A DNA stretch of 64,000 nt from CAXBNB01 sp965267535 (GTDB taxonomy: Bacteria; Bacteroidota; Bacteroidia; Cytophagales; Cyclobacteriaceae): assembly GCA_965267535.1 (NCBI GenBank), contig OZ254082.1, positions 3,100,001 to 3,164,000 of the forward strand, in the 5' to 3' direction. Below are positions 1 to 8,887 of this stretch, in pieces (the first letter of the stretch is position 1; every line of letters starts with the position of its first letter). Under the pieces are notes generated by a model. It was given only the letters and a program-made list of their open reading frames with translations. It had not been told where the DNA came from and made no database searches. The position numbers were made by a program, and so were the translations under genes.

Positions 1-125
1 ACTTGGCCGATCCGCTAGGAAATATGCCTCAAAGTTTATTATATTCATTACTCATTTGCACCCAGTTGGTAGATTCTAAAAACAGGCAAAAAGCCACAAA
101 CAAAATAGAGGATGAAAAAATTTGA
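1..125 (+). CDS. C-terminal end of an upstream gene (partial)
   Basis: A reading frame is open from the window edge (first full codon at position 3) to a TGA at 123-125 and overlaps the next gene start at 112 by 14 nt. About 40 residues are visible, with a short hydrophobic stretch followed by a charged lysine/glutamate-rich tail. That looks like a real protein end, but it is too short to identify, and another frame is also open to position 80. The overlap with the following ATG would fit translational coupling if the gene is real. Confidence 0.35.
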   Translation, partial: LADPLGNMPQSLLYSLLICTQLVDSKNRQKATNKIEDEKI

Positions 126-1602
126 CTTATGTGTGATTGGTGCAGGTCCATCAGGATACGCTGCTGCCATGCGAGCTGTAGATTTCAAAAAAAAAGTACT
201 TCTAATAGAAAAAGATAAAGTCGGTGGTGCCGGTATTCACCACGGTGCACTTACCAGCAAAACCTGGTGGGAACTTTCCCGCGAGGCATACACGCTTAGT
301 CAGCTTTCCAACACGCTCAATGTTTCACCTCCCCGACACAACTTCAAAAAACTAAATGCAGAAGTGCGAAAAGCAGCCGATGAGCGGATGTCGCTGCTCG
401 AACACCATATGTACAACATCAATGTAAGCACCAACGAGGAGCTGTTTACCTTTATGAAAGGGGAAGCAAAAGTAATCGGACAAAACCTGGTATCGATTCA
501 GGGAAAAGATACTCTGGAAGAAATAGAAGCCGACTACATTATATTAGCAACGGGCAGCCGGCCGAGGAAACTCCCCCACATACCGATAGACGAAAAAATG
601 ATACTGACCAGTGACGGCATTGACCAACTGGAGGAATTTCCTAAGAGTATGGTGATACTGGGAGCGGGGGTTATCGGATGTGAGTTCGCCACTATTTTTT
701 CCAATTTTGGCAATACAAAAGTGCATCTGATAGATAAAGGCGACCGGATACTACCTTTTGAAGACGAGGACGTGGTGAATGTGATAGAACACAATCTGGA
801 AGCTAAAAATGTACTCATTCACCGAAACTCCCAACTCATAGAAATGAAGGTGGTAAACGACAAAGTGCATTATGTACTGGAGTACACCGACGGATCCAAG
901 GAGGTATTTATGGTAGACAAAGCGCTCATTTCTGTAGGACGGGTCCCCAACTATGAAAATCTTTTCGATGAAAAGGTAAAAATAGAGATGGACAGCAGAG
1001 GCATAAAGGACAATCTGACCCAGACCTCATTGCCCAACATATATGCCGTAGGAGACATTACCGCAGATATAGCTCTGGTAAACGTGGGCGAGCTTGAAGG
1101 CCGCTATGCTGTAGAGCGTATTTTTGGTAAGCCTACCCGCAAGCTGATCTACGAAAACATCTCTACCATTATGTTTTTAGCCCCGGAGGTAGCCGGTGTA
1201 GGACTCAACGAGATCAAAGCCAAAGAGCTAGGCATAGACTACAAAATAGTGAGCATGGACTATGGGTGCATATCGCGGGCCATTGCCATGCGCAACACGC
1301 AGGGGTTTATCAAAATACTGGTATCAAACGACGATGAAATGCGCATCCTCGGAATGCGGGTAATCGGCGAGCATGCTTCCAGTGCCATAGAAGCTGTGGC
1401 GCTGCTCATATCTATGAACAAAGGCATAGAAGAACTTACCGAACTGATTCACCCCCACCCTTCCATCATAGAAGGCATACAGGAGTGCGTGCGCATGCTC
1501 ACTAACAAGTCCATACTCAAACCAAGTGTACTGAGAAATACGATGAAATGCGGATGCTTTAGCAAGGGGATATATAAAGACCTGAAATTTGAGGCAAGCT
1601 AA
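112..1602 (+). CDS. Lipoamide-dehydrogenase-like FAD/NAD(P) oxidoreductase lacking the redox disulfide
   Basis: This 496-residue protein has the architecture of class I pyridine nucleotide-disulfide oxidoreductases. An N-terminal FAD Rossmann motif GAGPSG lies at residues 10-15, a second dinucleotide motif GAGVIG near 185, an ATG motif near 145, a second FAD contact (YAVGD) near 320 and a dimerisation domain with HPHP at 447-450. In the family (dihydrolipoamide dehydrogenase, glutathione and mercuric reductase, SthA) the active site reads GGTCLNVGCIPSK. Here it is GGAGIHHGALTSK at 38-50, so both cysteines are replaced (Gly41, Ala46). A dithiol/disulfide mechanism is therefore impossible. An NAD(P)H dehydrogenase or transhydrogenase-like activity is the closest guess. 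The C-terminal tail is about 35 residues longer than usual and carries a CGC motif. It is not next to genes of a 2-oxoacid dehydrogenase complex. Confidence 0.85.
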   Translation: MKKFDLCVIGAGPSGYAAAMRAVDFKKKVLLIEKDKVGGAGIHHGALTSKTWWELSREAYTLSQLSNTLNVSPPRHNFKKLNAEVRKAADERMSLLEHHMYNINVSTNEELFTFMKGEAKVIGQNLVSIQGKDTLEEIEADYIILATGSRPRKLPHIPIDEKMILTSDGIDQLEEFPKSMVILGAGVIGCEFATIFSNFGNTKVHLIDKGDRILPFEDEDVVNVIEHNLEAKNVLIHRNSQLIEMKVVNDKVHYVLEYTDGSKEVFMVDKALISVGRVPNYENLFDEKVKIEMDSRGIKDNLTQTSLPNIYAVGDITADIALVNVGELEGRYAVERIFGKPTRKLIYENISTIMFLAPEVAGVGLNEIKAKELGIDYKIVSMDYGCISRAIAMRNTQGFIKILVSNDDEMRILGMRVIGEHASSAIEAVALLISMNKGIEELTELIHPHPSIIEGIQECVRMLTNKSILKPSVLRNTMKCGCFSKGIYKDLKFEAS

Positions 1603-1627
1603 ACCCAGGCCTGTAGCGCAAAGAGAA

Positions 1628-1657
1628 AGGCAGCCGGTTTTTAATGATCCGGTTGCC
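1628..1657. terminator. Bidirectional hairpin between convergent genes
   Basis: The inverted repeat AGGCAGCCGG ... CCGGTTGCCT forms a 10-bp stem with one G-T pair and a 10-base loop, followed on the plus strand by a T-rich run. It lies between the flavoprotein stop (1602) and the convergent SiaB-like gene, and covers that gene's stop codon at 1641. Confidence 0.6.
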
Positions 1658-2255
1658 TGTTTATTTTTATCTGAAAGGTAAAATACGAGTAGTCACTGTT
1701 TACCTTATCAAACTTGTAGTTAAGTTTTTCCCCTGTTTTTCTGGCCAGTTGGATCAGCCCCAGGCCTGCCGTACCCTTATCAGAAAACTCACCGTTACTC
1801 AAGGTTTCTTTGTAGAGCACTCTCAGGCCATCTTTATCGGTCACGTTAATCTCATCGATACGCGCCTTTAGATCATATACTTTTTTGGTGGGGATAAAAT
1901 TTCCCGTCAGTATATTGTAATATTTTTCCTTAGCGATAACTGTAATCAGCCCCGATTTCGCATCATGCTCTGATATATCCTCAAAACTCCCCTTCACTTC
2001 GTCCATATGATGATAAAGATTGTGTACACATTCTACAGCAGCGCTGTAAAACATCTTTTGTACTCTTTTATCATGCTCTAAAAAACTGATTTTTCTATCG
2101 AGGGTCTCGATAACAGAGGTAACAAGATCAAATGTAATCGCCCCCTTGTACATCAGCAGTACATTCTCATTATATATCTTGTTATATAAATCAAAGCTGG
2201 CAGAGGTTTTTGACCTGGTTCCTGTACTTCTTTCTTGCTCTACTTGGTGGTTCAT
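1641..2255 (-). CDS. SiaB-family (DUF6272-like) HATPase-type protein kinase
   Basis: This 204-residue protein resembles the SiaB/DUF6272 group, GHKL-type ATPases that act as serine kinases on STAS-domain partners in SiaABCD-like switches. Supporting features are a conserved AAVECVHNLYHH segment near residues 72-83, equivalent to the N-box helix of HATPases, and a glycine-rich GTAGLGLIQLARKTG segment near 160-175, equivalent to the G-boxes. The partner phosphatase (SiaA-like) and STAS protein (SiaC-like) are not beside it in this window. The gene is monocistronic on the minus strand and convergent with the flavoprotein gene. The family call is from memory of the motif layout. Confidence 0.7.
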   Translation of the reverse strand: MNHQVEQERSTGTRSKTSASFDLYNKIYNENVLLMYKGAITFDLVTSVIETLDRKISFLEHDKRVQKMFYSAAVECVHNLYHHMDEVKGSFEDISEHDAKSGLITVIAKEKYYNILTGNFIPTKKVYDLKARIDEINVTDKDGLRVLYKETLSNGEFSDKGTAGLGLIQLARKTGEKLNYKFDKVNSDYSYFTFQIKINRQPDH

Positions 2256-2465
2256 TTCTGATTAATCAAAATCATCAGGTTTGTGAAACGAAATGATTGT
2301 TAAGCTTGGATAAAATGGTGTTCGTTATGATTTCAATCTTCGAGATCAATTATAGATAAATCTAATGATTTAACCATAATTCTCAAAATATATTGCTGCG
2401 CCAACAAACATCGTACCCAATATAGAACACCCAAGGCAAAAAACAATCTATTTATTACCGGATTT

Positions 2466-3317
2466 TTACGGATTGATGACAGCCGACTCACAAATGTAAT
2501 CGGGAATAACCCCGGTAGATTTGATTCTGGCTCTTACATTTTCGGGTAGGGTATTTCCTGTGAGCACCAGCACTGTATCTATACCAAATTTGTTTCCTCC
2601 TATGATATCGGTATAGAGCGTATCGCCTACCATCAGTATCTTGTTTCGCGGAATACTCTTTCCCTGACACACGTGCTCATAGGCAAAGTTAAACATCTGA
2701 GGATCAGGCTTTCCAAACCGGATAAACGTCCTACCCAAAATATTTTCCACCATATCGGCAATACTGCCTATAGCAATAGCTACTTCATCACTCGATACCG
2801 GATAAGACTTGTCGGTGTTGGCCACTACTACCGGTATATTTCGCTTGCGCAGCAGGTTTACGATCTTGTTTATGTCATGATTCCAGTCAAAACCCTCGTC
2901 ATCCAAAAACACCAATGCTGATATCCCATTTACATCATTGATATCCACTTCGGCTATAGATACCGTCTTTAGCCCCAGCTCTTCTATATAATGTGCAGAA
3001 TTTTCTGTCCCCAGGTAGGCAACAGTACCTTTTTTCACTTTGTAGCGCAAGTACTCTCTGGCGAGCATGCCCGATGATATGATTTTACGGTCGGTAATCT
3101 CATGCAGGCCTTTGTCTGTATACGACTTAGCCAGTTCTCTGGGTCCTCGCGACGCATCGTTGGTCAATATGTAAAACTCTATCCCTTGTTCATTGAGGTA
3201 CGAAAAAGTATTCTCTATTCCATCTATCAGGCCGCTGGAGTTTTTGAGTACCCCAAAGGCATCAAAGAATATAACATCATACTTTTTGGCAACATTCTTA
3301 AACTTATGAACTTTCAT
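2466..3317 (-). CDS. HAD-superfamily subclass IIA hydrolase (NagD-like)
   Basis: The 283-residue protein has HAD motif I as FFDAFGVLK (residues about 16-24), motif II as ILTNDASRG (about 51-59), and motif III/IV around FGKPDPQMF and MVGDTLYTDIIGG. The GDTLYTDIIG motif and the cap between motifs II and III are characteristic of the IIA (NagD / 4-nitrophenylphosphatase / pyridoxal-phosphatase-like) subclass. The nucleophile Asp is present; the usual general-acid Asp two residues later is replaced (DAFG rather than DxDG), as in many IIA members of the form DxxG. The substrate cannot be told from sequence; sugar phosphates or PLP are typical of relatives. It lies downstream of the APH-like gene on the same strand with a 185-bp gap. 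Confidence 0.85.
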   Translation of the reverse strand: MKVHKFKNVAKKYDVIFFDAFGVLKNSSGLIDGIENTFSYLNEQGIEFYILTNDASRGPRELAKSYTDKGLHEITDRKIISSGMLAREYLRYKVKKGTVAYLGTENSAHYIEELGLKTVSIAEVDINDVNGISALVFLDDEGFDWNHDINKIVNLLRKRNIPVVVANTDKSYPVSSDEVAIAIGSIADMVENILGRTFIRFGKPDPQMFNFAYEHVCQGKSIPRNKILMVGDTLYTDIIGGNKFGIDTVLVLTGNTLPENVRARIKSTGVIPDYICESAVINP

Positions 3318-3502
3318 CTATACTGTTATAATTAGCGGATGCTATATAGTTTACCCGTAAAAATAGTTGAATTTTATAAGGCTTTCTGTGCGGTTGCAGC
3401 ACCCTGCTTATCTTACTTCACCACACCATTCCGGCAGGAAATTCTACCGCTCGACAAAAACAAGTTGCAAACTACCTCAAAAAGTATGCGCATCCAAATA
3501 AC

Positions 3503-4549
3503 TCAGATACCTAAAGCTGACAATATCTTTTCAGGCTTAAAAACCTCATCCAGGCTGGGCAGGTAAATATCAAAAACCTCACGCTGCAATTTGGTAGCGT
3601 AGATCTCGTGGAAAAAGTAGCGACCGTCTTTGACTACATAATTGAGCAGAAAAAAACGATAAGCCTCTTTCATAAATCGGATTTCGTTTTCGCTTAGCGG
3701 ATTTATTTTGTGGTATTCTTTCAGAAAAAGAATAAAGCGATCTTCCATCATAGGACCTGCCACATAGCTAAACTCTGTGCGGTCGCCGATATCCGATACT
3801 ACCCTACTAAAAAAGTAAAAATCGAGTACCCTCTGCCCCATCCTAAACCAGTCGTAATCCCAGCGCGAGTACAGTTTCAATCCCGGAGTAACAGAAAAAT
3901 TACCAATATTCCAATCGATAAAAACCGGGATCGTTTCAAAAGAATCATCGCGGAGTTTTTCGGAGTTTTCATAAAAGATATCAATCTGCTTCTTGGTAAT
4001 ATCCACATGCCCCCTGTGCTCGTACTTTCCATCCTCGGTATTTAAAATCTCATTGAGGTGCTCCAGATCTATCTTCAGGGTCTTGGAGTACTTAGGGAGT
4101 ACCCCTTTTACCCGGGCACATGCCTTGTGAAACTTGGCCACTTCTTTCCCCAACTTTTTGATATGCGTTTCTTCCAACCTTCGGGGCAGCATTTTTCTCT
4201 TTTTTATAGGATTGTAAAAAACAACCCAGGCATCTATCATGCTGTTATTGTAGCGGTAAGTATATACCTCACTGTTTTTAGTAAGCGACCGGGCCAAAAA
4301 CGTATCAAACGGATCGGGCAGGTTGGTAGCCAGTGCATTGATTATAGAGTGGTCTTCCTTGAAGTGCTCGTATTTGCCAAAATAAGACAACTTAGCAATC
4401 ACAAAATCACCGTTTTCGAGCTTCACATTAAAGACATGATTGGTAGACACCATCGCGCTCACGTCCACTACAGATTGAATAGGACGCGACGAATCATAAT
4501 CATTCCAGGCCTCCTCTACTATCGACAAAAAATTAATCAGTCTAACCAT
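3503..4549 (-). CDS. Aminoglycoside-phosphotransferase-fold kinase-like protein
   Basis: This 348-residue protein has the APH/choline-kinase layout: an N-lobe with a lysine-containing strand (FVIAKLSYFG near residues 48-57), a helix with a conserved glutamate region, then the catalytic loop and metal loop. The catalytic loop reads FIDWNIGN near 214-221, matching HxDxxxxN with the histidine replaced by phenylalanine while Asp and Asn remain. The metal-binding segment reads SRWDYDWFRMGQRVLDF. It is probably a small-molecule kinase (relatives phosphorylate homoserine, choline, methylthioribose or fructosamine), but its substrate is unknown. It diverges from the glutamine-synthetase homologue across a 210-bp gap and may share a transcript with the HAD gene below it. 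Confidence 0.65.
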   Translation of the reverse strand: MVRLINFLSIVEEAWNDYDSSRPIQSVVDVSAMVSTNHVFNVKLENGDFVIAKLSYFGKYEHFKEDHSIINALATNLPDPFDTFLARSLTKNSEVYTYRYNNSMIDAWVVFYNPIKKRKMLPRRLEETHIKKLGKEVAKFHKACARVKGVLPKYSKTLKIDLEHLNEILNTEDGKYEHRGHVDITKKQIDIFYENSEKLRDDSFETIPVFIDWNIGNFSVTPGLKLYSRWDYDWFRMGQRVLDFYFFSRVVSDIGDRTEFSYVAGPMMEDRFILFLKEYHKINPLSENEIRFMKEAYRFFLLNYVVKDGRYFFHEIYATKLQREVFDIYLPSLDEVFKPEKILSALGI

Positions 4550-4759
4550 ACACTATCCGTTTTTCTTGTTTAAAATTTGAGTGCTAAAAGTAACCCAACT
4601 TACAGAATAAACAACTCAGGGGTTGTTAAATATTTTCAACGGAAACGTTACCCGAAAGATACCCCAAAACCAGCCCCCTGCCTGCTATCTCTCCTATTTG
4701 CCAAAATAAATTTTAATTCTCTTTGCTAAAGGATAAATTACGACAAAAAAAACAGAAAT

Positions 4760-6136
4760 ATGGGGACAAAAGGGATGCTGAGCGTAGAGCAGCTCAAAGA
4801 AAAAATAGCCACTGAGGAAATCGAAACGGTAATAGTAGCCTTCACCGACCACTACGGCAGACTCATGGGCAAACGATTCGACGCAGACTTTTTTATCGAC
4901 AGTGCGCTTACCGAGGGTACCCACTGCTGCGACTACCTGCTCACCACAGACATGGAAATGGAACCGGTACAAGGGTATGATTTTTCCAACTGGAAGCTCG
5001 GCTATGGCGACTTCCACCTTGTGCCCGACCTAAGCTCCCTGCGCATAGCCTCGTGGCTGGAAAAAACCGCCATGGTCTGCTGCCAGGTACACGACAACAA
5101 AAACCACTCCCCCCTGAGCATTGCCCCCCGCACCCTGCTTACCCGTCAGCTTGCCCAACTCTCCCGCCAGGGCTATGCATGCATGGCTGCCTCCGAACTG
5201 GAGTACTACCTGCTAAACACCACCTACCGGCAAGCCGACAGCCAACACCACTCCAACCCTCAGCCCACCGGCTGGTACCTGGAAGATTACAACATCCAGC
5301 AAGGATCCCGCACCGAACACTTCACAGCGGCTGCCCGCCGACACCTCAAGCACTCCGGCGTACCCGTAGAAACCTCCAAAGGCGAATGGGGACTGGGGCA
5401 GCATGAGCTCAACATTCGCTACGCCCCGGCACTGGAAATGGCCGACCGCCACGTGGTGTACAAACAATGCCTCAAAGAACTGGCCGACAGTATGGGCCTG
5501 GCAGTTACTTTCATGGCCAAGTACAACACCGAAGGCGCAGGGTCCAGCTGCCATATACACATGAGCCTGACACAAGACGGCCGCAATGCGTTTCAGGGAA
5601 ACAACACGCTGGGACCAGTAAGCTGCTCCGATACTTTTAAGCATTTTCTAGCCGGGTGGATCAAATATGCTCCGGAAGTAATGGTCTTTTACGCCCCCAC
5701 AGTAAACGCCTACAAACGCTATGTAAGTGGCTCATGGGCCCCCACACGCCTGGCATGGAGCTACGACAACCGCACCGCCGGATTCAGAGTAGTAGGCAGT
5801 GGCGAAAGCCTGCGCATAGAATGCCGCATACCGGGAGCCGACTGCAACCCCTACCTGGCTTTTGCTGCTTCTATAGCCAGTGGCCTGCAGGGCATAAAAG
5901 AAAAACTCACTCCGCCAGATTGTTTTGAAGGTGATATATACGAAGCGGAGCACTTGCCCGAAATCCCAAAGTCATTGGCAGAGGCAACCCGCCTGTTTGA
6001 AGCCAGTACTTTTGCCAAAGAAGCCTTTGGTACTGAAGTAGTGAAACACTACAGCCACTTTTACCAACAGGAGCAACAGGCATACGACAAAGCCGTAACC
6101 GACTGGGAGCGCAGGCGCTACTTCGAACGAATTTAG
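4760..6136 (+). CDS. Glutamine synthetase family protein (GlnA3/GlnT/PuuA-like)
   Basis: The 458-residue protein has the two-domain GS fold: a beta-grasp N domain (VAFTDHYGRLMGKRFDAD near 28-45) and a catalytic domain with metal and substrate motifs EYYLL, GEWGLGQHELN, GSSCHIHMSL, and RIECRIPGADCNPYLAFAA near the ammonium/phosphate region. It lacks the C-terminal adenylylation-loop features of GSI-beta and looks like the gamma-glutamylation branch (GlnT, PuuA, PauA), so it may attach glutamate to an amine other than ammonia. The start at 4760 follows an AT-rich leader and gives a normal N-terminus. It diverges from the APH-like kinase. Whether it is a true glutamine synthetase or a gamma-glutamylamine synthetase cannot be decided here. 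Confidence 0.85.
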   Translation: MGTKGMLSVEQLKEKIATEEIETVIVAFTDHYGRLMGKRFDADFFIDSALTEGTHCCDYLLTTDMEMEPVQGYDFSNWKLGYGDFHLVPDLSSLRIASWLEKTAMVCCQVHDNKNHSPLSIAPRTLLTRQLAQLSRQGYACMAASELEYYLLNTTYRQADSQHHSNPQPTGWYLEDYNIQQGSRTEHFTAAARRHLKHSGVPVETSKGEWGLGQHELNIRYAPALEMADRHVVYKQCLKELADSMGLAVTFMAKYNTEGAGSSCHIHMSLTQDGRNAFQGNNTLGPVSCSDTFKHFLAGWIKYAPEVMVFYAPTVNAYKRYVSGSWAPTRLAWSYDNRTAGFRVVGSGESLRIECRIPGADCNPYLAFAASIASGLQGIKEKLTPPDCFEGDIYEAEHLPEIPKSLAEATRLFEASTFAKEAFGTEVVKHYSHFYQQEQQAYDKAVTDWERRRYFERI

Positions 6137-6418
6137 CCAGCATCCCTATCTCCCCTTTTTCGTCCGCCTCATTCGTATACCAGCAAGGCGACAGGGAGCA
6201 CAGGAGTGTACACATTCGGTTATGGGAAGCAGCTAAATAAACGCCCTGGAATTTCCCTCGCAACGGATGCGTTTTTATCTGGTGCCTCTTCTACAAATTA
6301 TTTATATTTATATAACTTCGAGGCGGTTTCAAACGTCTGTTTTGAAGTATAAAACTGACATATGCCGAATGGCTAGTGTCCAACTAAACAACACATTAAC
6401 ACTTTAACCAATAAAAGA

Positions 6419-7156
6419 ATGAAGATACTGGTTTGCATAACCCACGTACCCGACACCACGTCGAAAATTGCTTTTACGGACAACAACACGGCTTTTGACA
6501 AAACAGGCGTGCAATACATCATTGGCCCCTACGACGACTATGCCCTGGCTCGTGCCGTAGAACTCAAAGAACAACTGGGAGGTTCGATAACGGTACTCAA
6601 TGTAGGAGAAGCCGAAACAGAACCTACACTACGAAAAGCCCTGGCCATAGGTGCAGATGACGCCATTCGCGTAAATGCCGCCCCTACCGATGCTTTTTTT
6701 GTAGCTAACCAGATCGCCAATATTGCCAAAGAAGAAAACTACGACCTGATACTGATGGGACGCGAGTCTATCGACTTCAATGGTGGCCAGGTGCACGGTA
6801 TGGTAGGCGAACTGCTCGACATTCCCTCCCTGTCGCCGGTCATGACCCTGGACATAGATGGCACTACCGCCAAAATGACACGCGAAATTGAAGGTGGAAA
6901 AGAATCTGTAGAAGCAGAGCTGCCTCTGGTACTGGGATGCCAGGAGCCTATAGCCGAATGGAAAATACCCAACATGCGAGGCATTATGACCGCCCGCACC
7001 AAACCCCTGAACGTAGTAGAACCAAGCGACACCAGTACGCGCACTGCTACTCAGTCGTTTGAGCTGCCTCCTGCCAAAGGCGCTATCAAGATGATAGACG
7101 CAGACAATGTACAGGAGCTGGTAGACTTGCTCAAAAACGAAGCAAAAGTAATCTGA
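6419..7156 (+). CDS. etfB: Electron transfer flavoprotein beta subunit
   Basis: The 245-residue protein matches EtfB in length and motifs: N-terminal ILVCITHVPDTTSKI, the VELKEQLGGSITVLNVG segment, the adenine/AMP-binding region LILMGRESIDFNGGQVHGM near 107-125, and the signature ending LPLVLGCQEPIAEWKIPNMRGIMTA near 170-195. ETF accepts electrons from acyl-CoA dehydrogenases in fatty-acid and amino-acid oxidation and passes them to ETF:quinone oxidoreductase. It precedes etfA with a 41-bp gap in the same direction. An acyl-CoA dehydrogenase that could be its donor is at 38.7-40.5 kb in the window. Confidence 0.96.
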   Translation: MKILVCITHVPDTTSKIAFTDNNTAFDKTGVQYIIGPYDDYALARAVELKEQLGGSITVLNVGEAETEPTLRKALAIGADDAIRVNAAPTDAFFVANQIANIAKEENYDLILMGRESIDFNGGQVHGMVGELLDIPSLSPVMTLDIDGTTAKMTREIEGGKESVEAELPLVLGCQEPIAEWKIPNMRGIMTARTKPLNVVEPSDTSTRTATQSFELPPAKGAIKMIDADNVQELVDLLKNEAKVI

Positions 7157-7197
7157 TCTTTTTCCATTTTTACAAACAACCCAAAACACCACACATC

Positions 7198-8160
7198 ATG
7201 TCGATACTAGTATTTATAGAAAATATAGAAGGAGTAGTAAAAAGTTCATCGCTGGAAGCTGTAAGCTATGCAGCTGAAATGGCTAATGGAGAGCCCGTAG
7301 TAGCCGTAGTATTTGGCGCTATCGATGCTGACGCACTACAGGTAGTAGGCAAAGCCGGCGCTACCAAGGTACTGCACGCTACCGACGAAAAGCTGAACCA
7401 GGGCGTAATACAAGCCTATGCCAGCGCTATAGCACAGGCCTTTGAGCAGGAAAGCGCTCATACCCTCGTACTCGCCCAATCATCGATAGGCGACCCTGTG
7501 GCCGCTCGTGTATCTATCAAAATAGGCGCCAGCATGGCTACCAATGTTACCGAACTGCCCGACACTACCGATGGTTTTAAGGTAAAACGCAGCATCTACA
7601 CTGGCAAGGCTTTCGCCATAGTAGACCTTTCGGGAGATAAAAAAATAATAGGCATAAAAAAGAATGCCGCCTCCATAAAAGAGGACGGTGCTCCTGCAGC
7701 CGTAGAGGCGTTTTCGCCCTCGCTCGACGACAGCCTGTTTAAAACCAAAATAACAGGACAGGACAAAGCTACCGGCGACATACTGCTACCGGAAGCCGAC
7801 ATAGTAGTATCCGGCGGCCGTGGACTCAAAGGCCCTGAAAACTGGGGCATGATAGAAGAGCTGGCTAAAACCCTGGGAGCTGCCACCGGATGTAGCAAGC
7901 CCGTGTCTGATATGGACTGGCGACCGCACCACGAGCACGTAGGCCAGACCGGTATAAAAGTAGCCCCTAGCCTATACATAGCCATAGGCATATCAGGCGC
8001 TATTCAGCATCTGGCAGGAGTCAACTCTTCTAAGGTGATTGTCGTAATAAACAAAGACCCGGAAGCGCCATTTTTCAAAGCTGCCGACTATGGTATAGTA
8101 GGCGATGCTTTCGAGGTAGTACCCAAGCTTACAGAGGCCTTTAAAGCCGCAGCGAGCTAA
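7198..8160 (+). CDS. etfA: Electron transfer flavoprotein alpha subunit
   Basis: The 320-residue protein is EtfA. It has an N-terminal alpha/beta domain shared with EtfB and a C-terminal FAD-binding domain with VVSGGRGLKGPENW (about 203-216), the Arg-rich contact near DWRPHHEHVGQTG, PSLYIAIGISGAIQHLAG, VIVVINKDPEAPFF and the conserved tail ADYGIVGDAFEVVPKLTEA. All FAD contacts usually cited for human and Paracoccus ETF are recognisable. It forms an operon with etfB; the bifunctional-nuclease gene follows 103 bp later and may be cotranscribed. Confidence 0.96.
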   Translation: MSILVFIENIEGVVKSSSLEAVSYAAEMANGEPVVAVVFGAIDADALQVVGKAGATKVLHATDEKLNQGVIQAYASAIAQAFEQESAHTLVLAQSSIGDPVAARVSIKIGASMATNVTELPDTTDGFKVKRSIYTGKAFAIVDLSGDKKIIGIKKNAASIKEDGAPAAVEAFSPSLDDSLFKTKITGQDKATGDILLPEADIVVSGGRGLKGPENWGMIEELAKTLGAATGCSKPVSDMDWRPHHEHVGQTGIKVAPSLYIAIGISGAIQHLAGVNSSKVIVVINKDPEAPFFKAADYGIVGDAFEVVPKLTEAFKAAAS

Positions 8161-8263
8161 GTTTGGAGATAAAAAAGAAAGTTTTGTACGAAAAGGATGG
8201 GGAAACTTCTGCCATAAAGTTCAAAAGGACTAATTTTGGACCAACAGGTAAAAGGATAGAGAT

Positions 8264-8854
8264 TTGGATAGAATAAAACTTGAAATATTGGGGTTGTCGT
8301 CTAGTCATTCACAGGCGGGATCGTTTGCACTGGTACTGGGAGAGGTGAACGGTAGCAGACGACTACCCATCATTATAGGTACATTTGAAGCTCAGGCGAT
8401 AGCCATAGAAATAGAAAAAATATCGCCTAACCGTCCTATGACACACGACTTGTTTAAGTCGTTTTCTCATCATTTCAATATCAACATCAAAGAGATCGTT
8501 ATTTCGGATTTGAAAGAAGGTGTATTTTTTGCCAAAATCGTGTGCGAACACCTGGGAGAAATCGTAGAGATAGACTCGCGCCCCTCCGATGCTATAGCCA
8601 TAGGCATCCGCTTCAATGCCGAGATATACACCAAAGAATCGGTACTCGAAGATGCAGGCATTACCTTGTCTGACGATTTTGAAGACGAGCTGGAAGCCGT
8701 ACAACGCCCTCAGCCGCCGAAACCTAAAAAAGGTAAAAAAGAAATAAAGGACTACTCTACTGACAAGCTCAACAAGATGCTGGACGAGGCGCTGGCCAAA
8801 GAAGATTATGAGGGGGCGGCCAAAATTCGCGACGAGCTCAACAAACGAAACTAA
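8264..8854 (+). CDS. Bifunctional nuclease (BFN/DUF151) with C-terminal UvrB/UvrC motif
   Basis: The protein is 196 residues. Residues 1-135 match the BFN domain (LEILGLSSSHSQAGSFALVLGE, then the conserved DSRPSDAIAIGIRF block near 106-119). After a Lys/Pro linker, residues about 160-195 form a UVR motif (LNKMLDEALAKEDYEGAAKIRDEL), which mediates protein contacts in UvrB, UvrC and ClpC-associated proteins. Plant and bacterial BFNs have RNase and DNase activity. The start is a TTG at 8264: there is no in-frame ATG at the conserved N-terminus, and the family normally begins with this hydrophobic strand. A purine-rich stretch lies just upstream. This domain pair is common in Bacteroidota. Confidence 0.88.
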   Translation: MDRIKLEILGLSSSHSQAGSFALVLGEVNGSRRLPIIIGTFEAQAIAIEIEKISPNRPMTHDLFKSFSHHFNINIKEIVISDLKEGVFFAKIVCEHLGEIVEIDSRPSDAIAIGIRFNAEIYTKESVLEDAGITLSDDFEDELEAVQRPQPPKPKKGKKEIKDYSTDKLNKMLDEALAKEDYEGAAKIRDELNKRN

Positions 8855-8860
8855 AGAAGC

Positions 8861-8879
8861 GGTATAGAGATACTATACC
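8861..8879. terminator. Short hairpin between convergent genes
   Basis: GGTATAG and CTATACC form a perfect 7-bp stem with a five-base loop, placed in the 33-bp gap between the convergent bifunctional-nuclease and DUF2200 genes. It probably ends transcripts from one or both sides. No long T-run follows. Confidence 0.45.
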
Positions 8880-8887
8880 CATCTGCA

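Noticed and set aside
3425..3445. Third MITE copy
   Set aside because: Only about 14 bp (TTCCGGCAGGAAAT) match; too short to support as an element.
5053..6263. Overlapping frames within the glutamine-synthetase homologue
   Set aside because: Long open shadow frames due to codon bias; the GS frame carries all family motifs.
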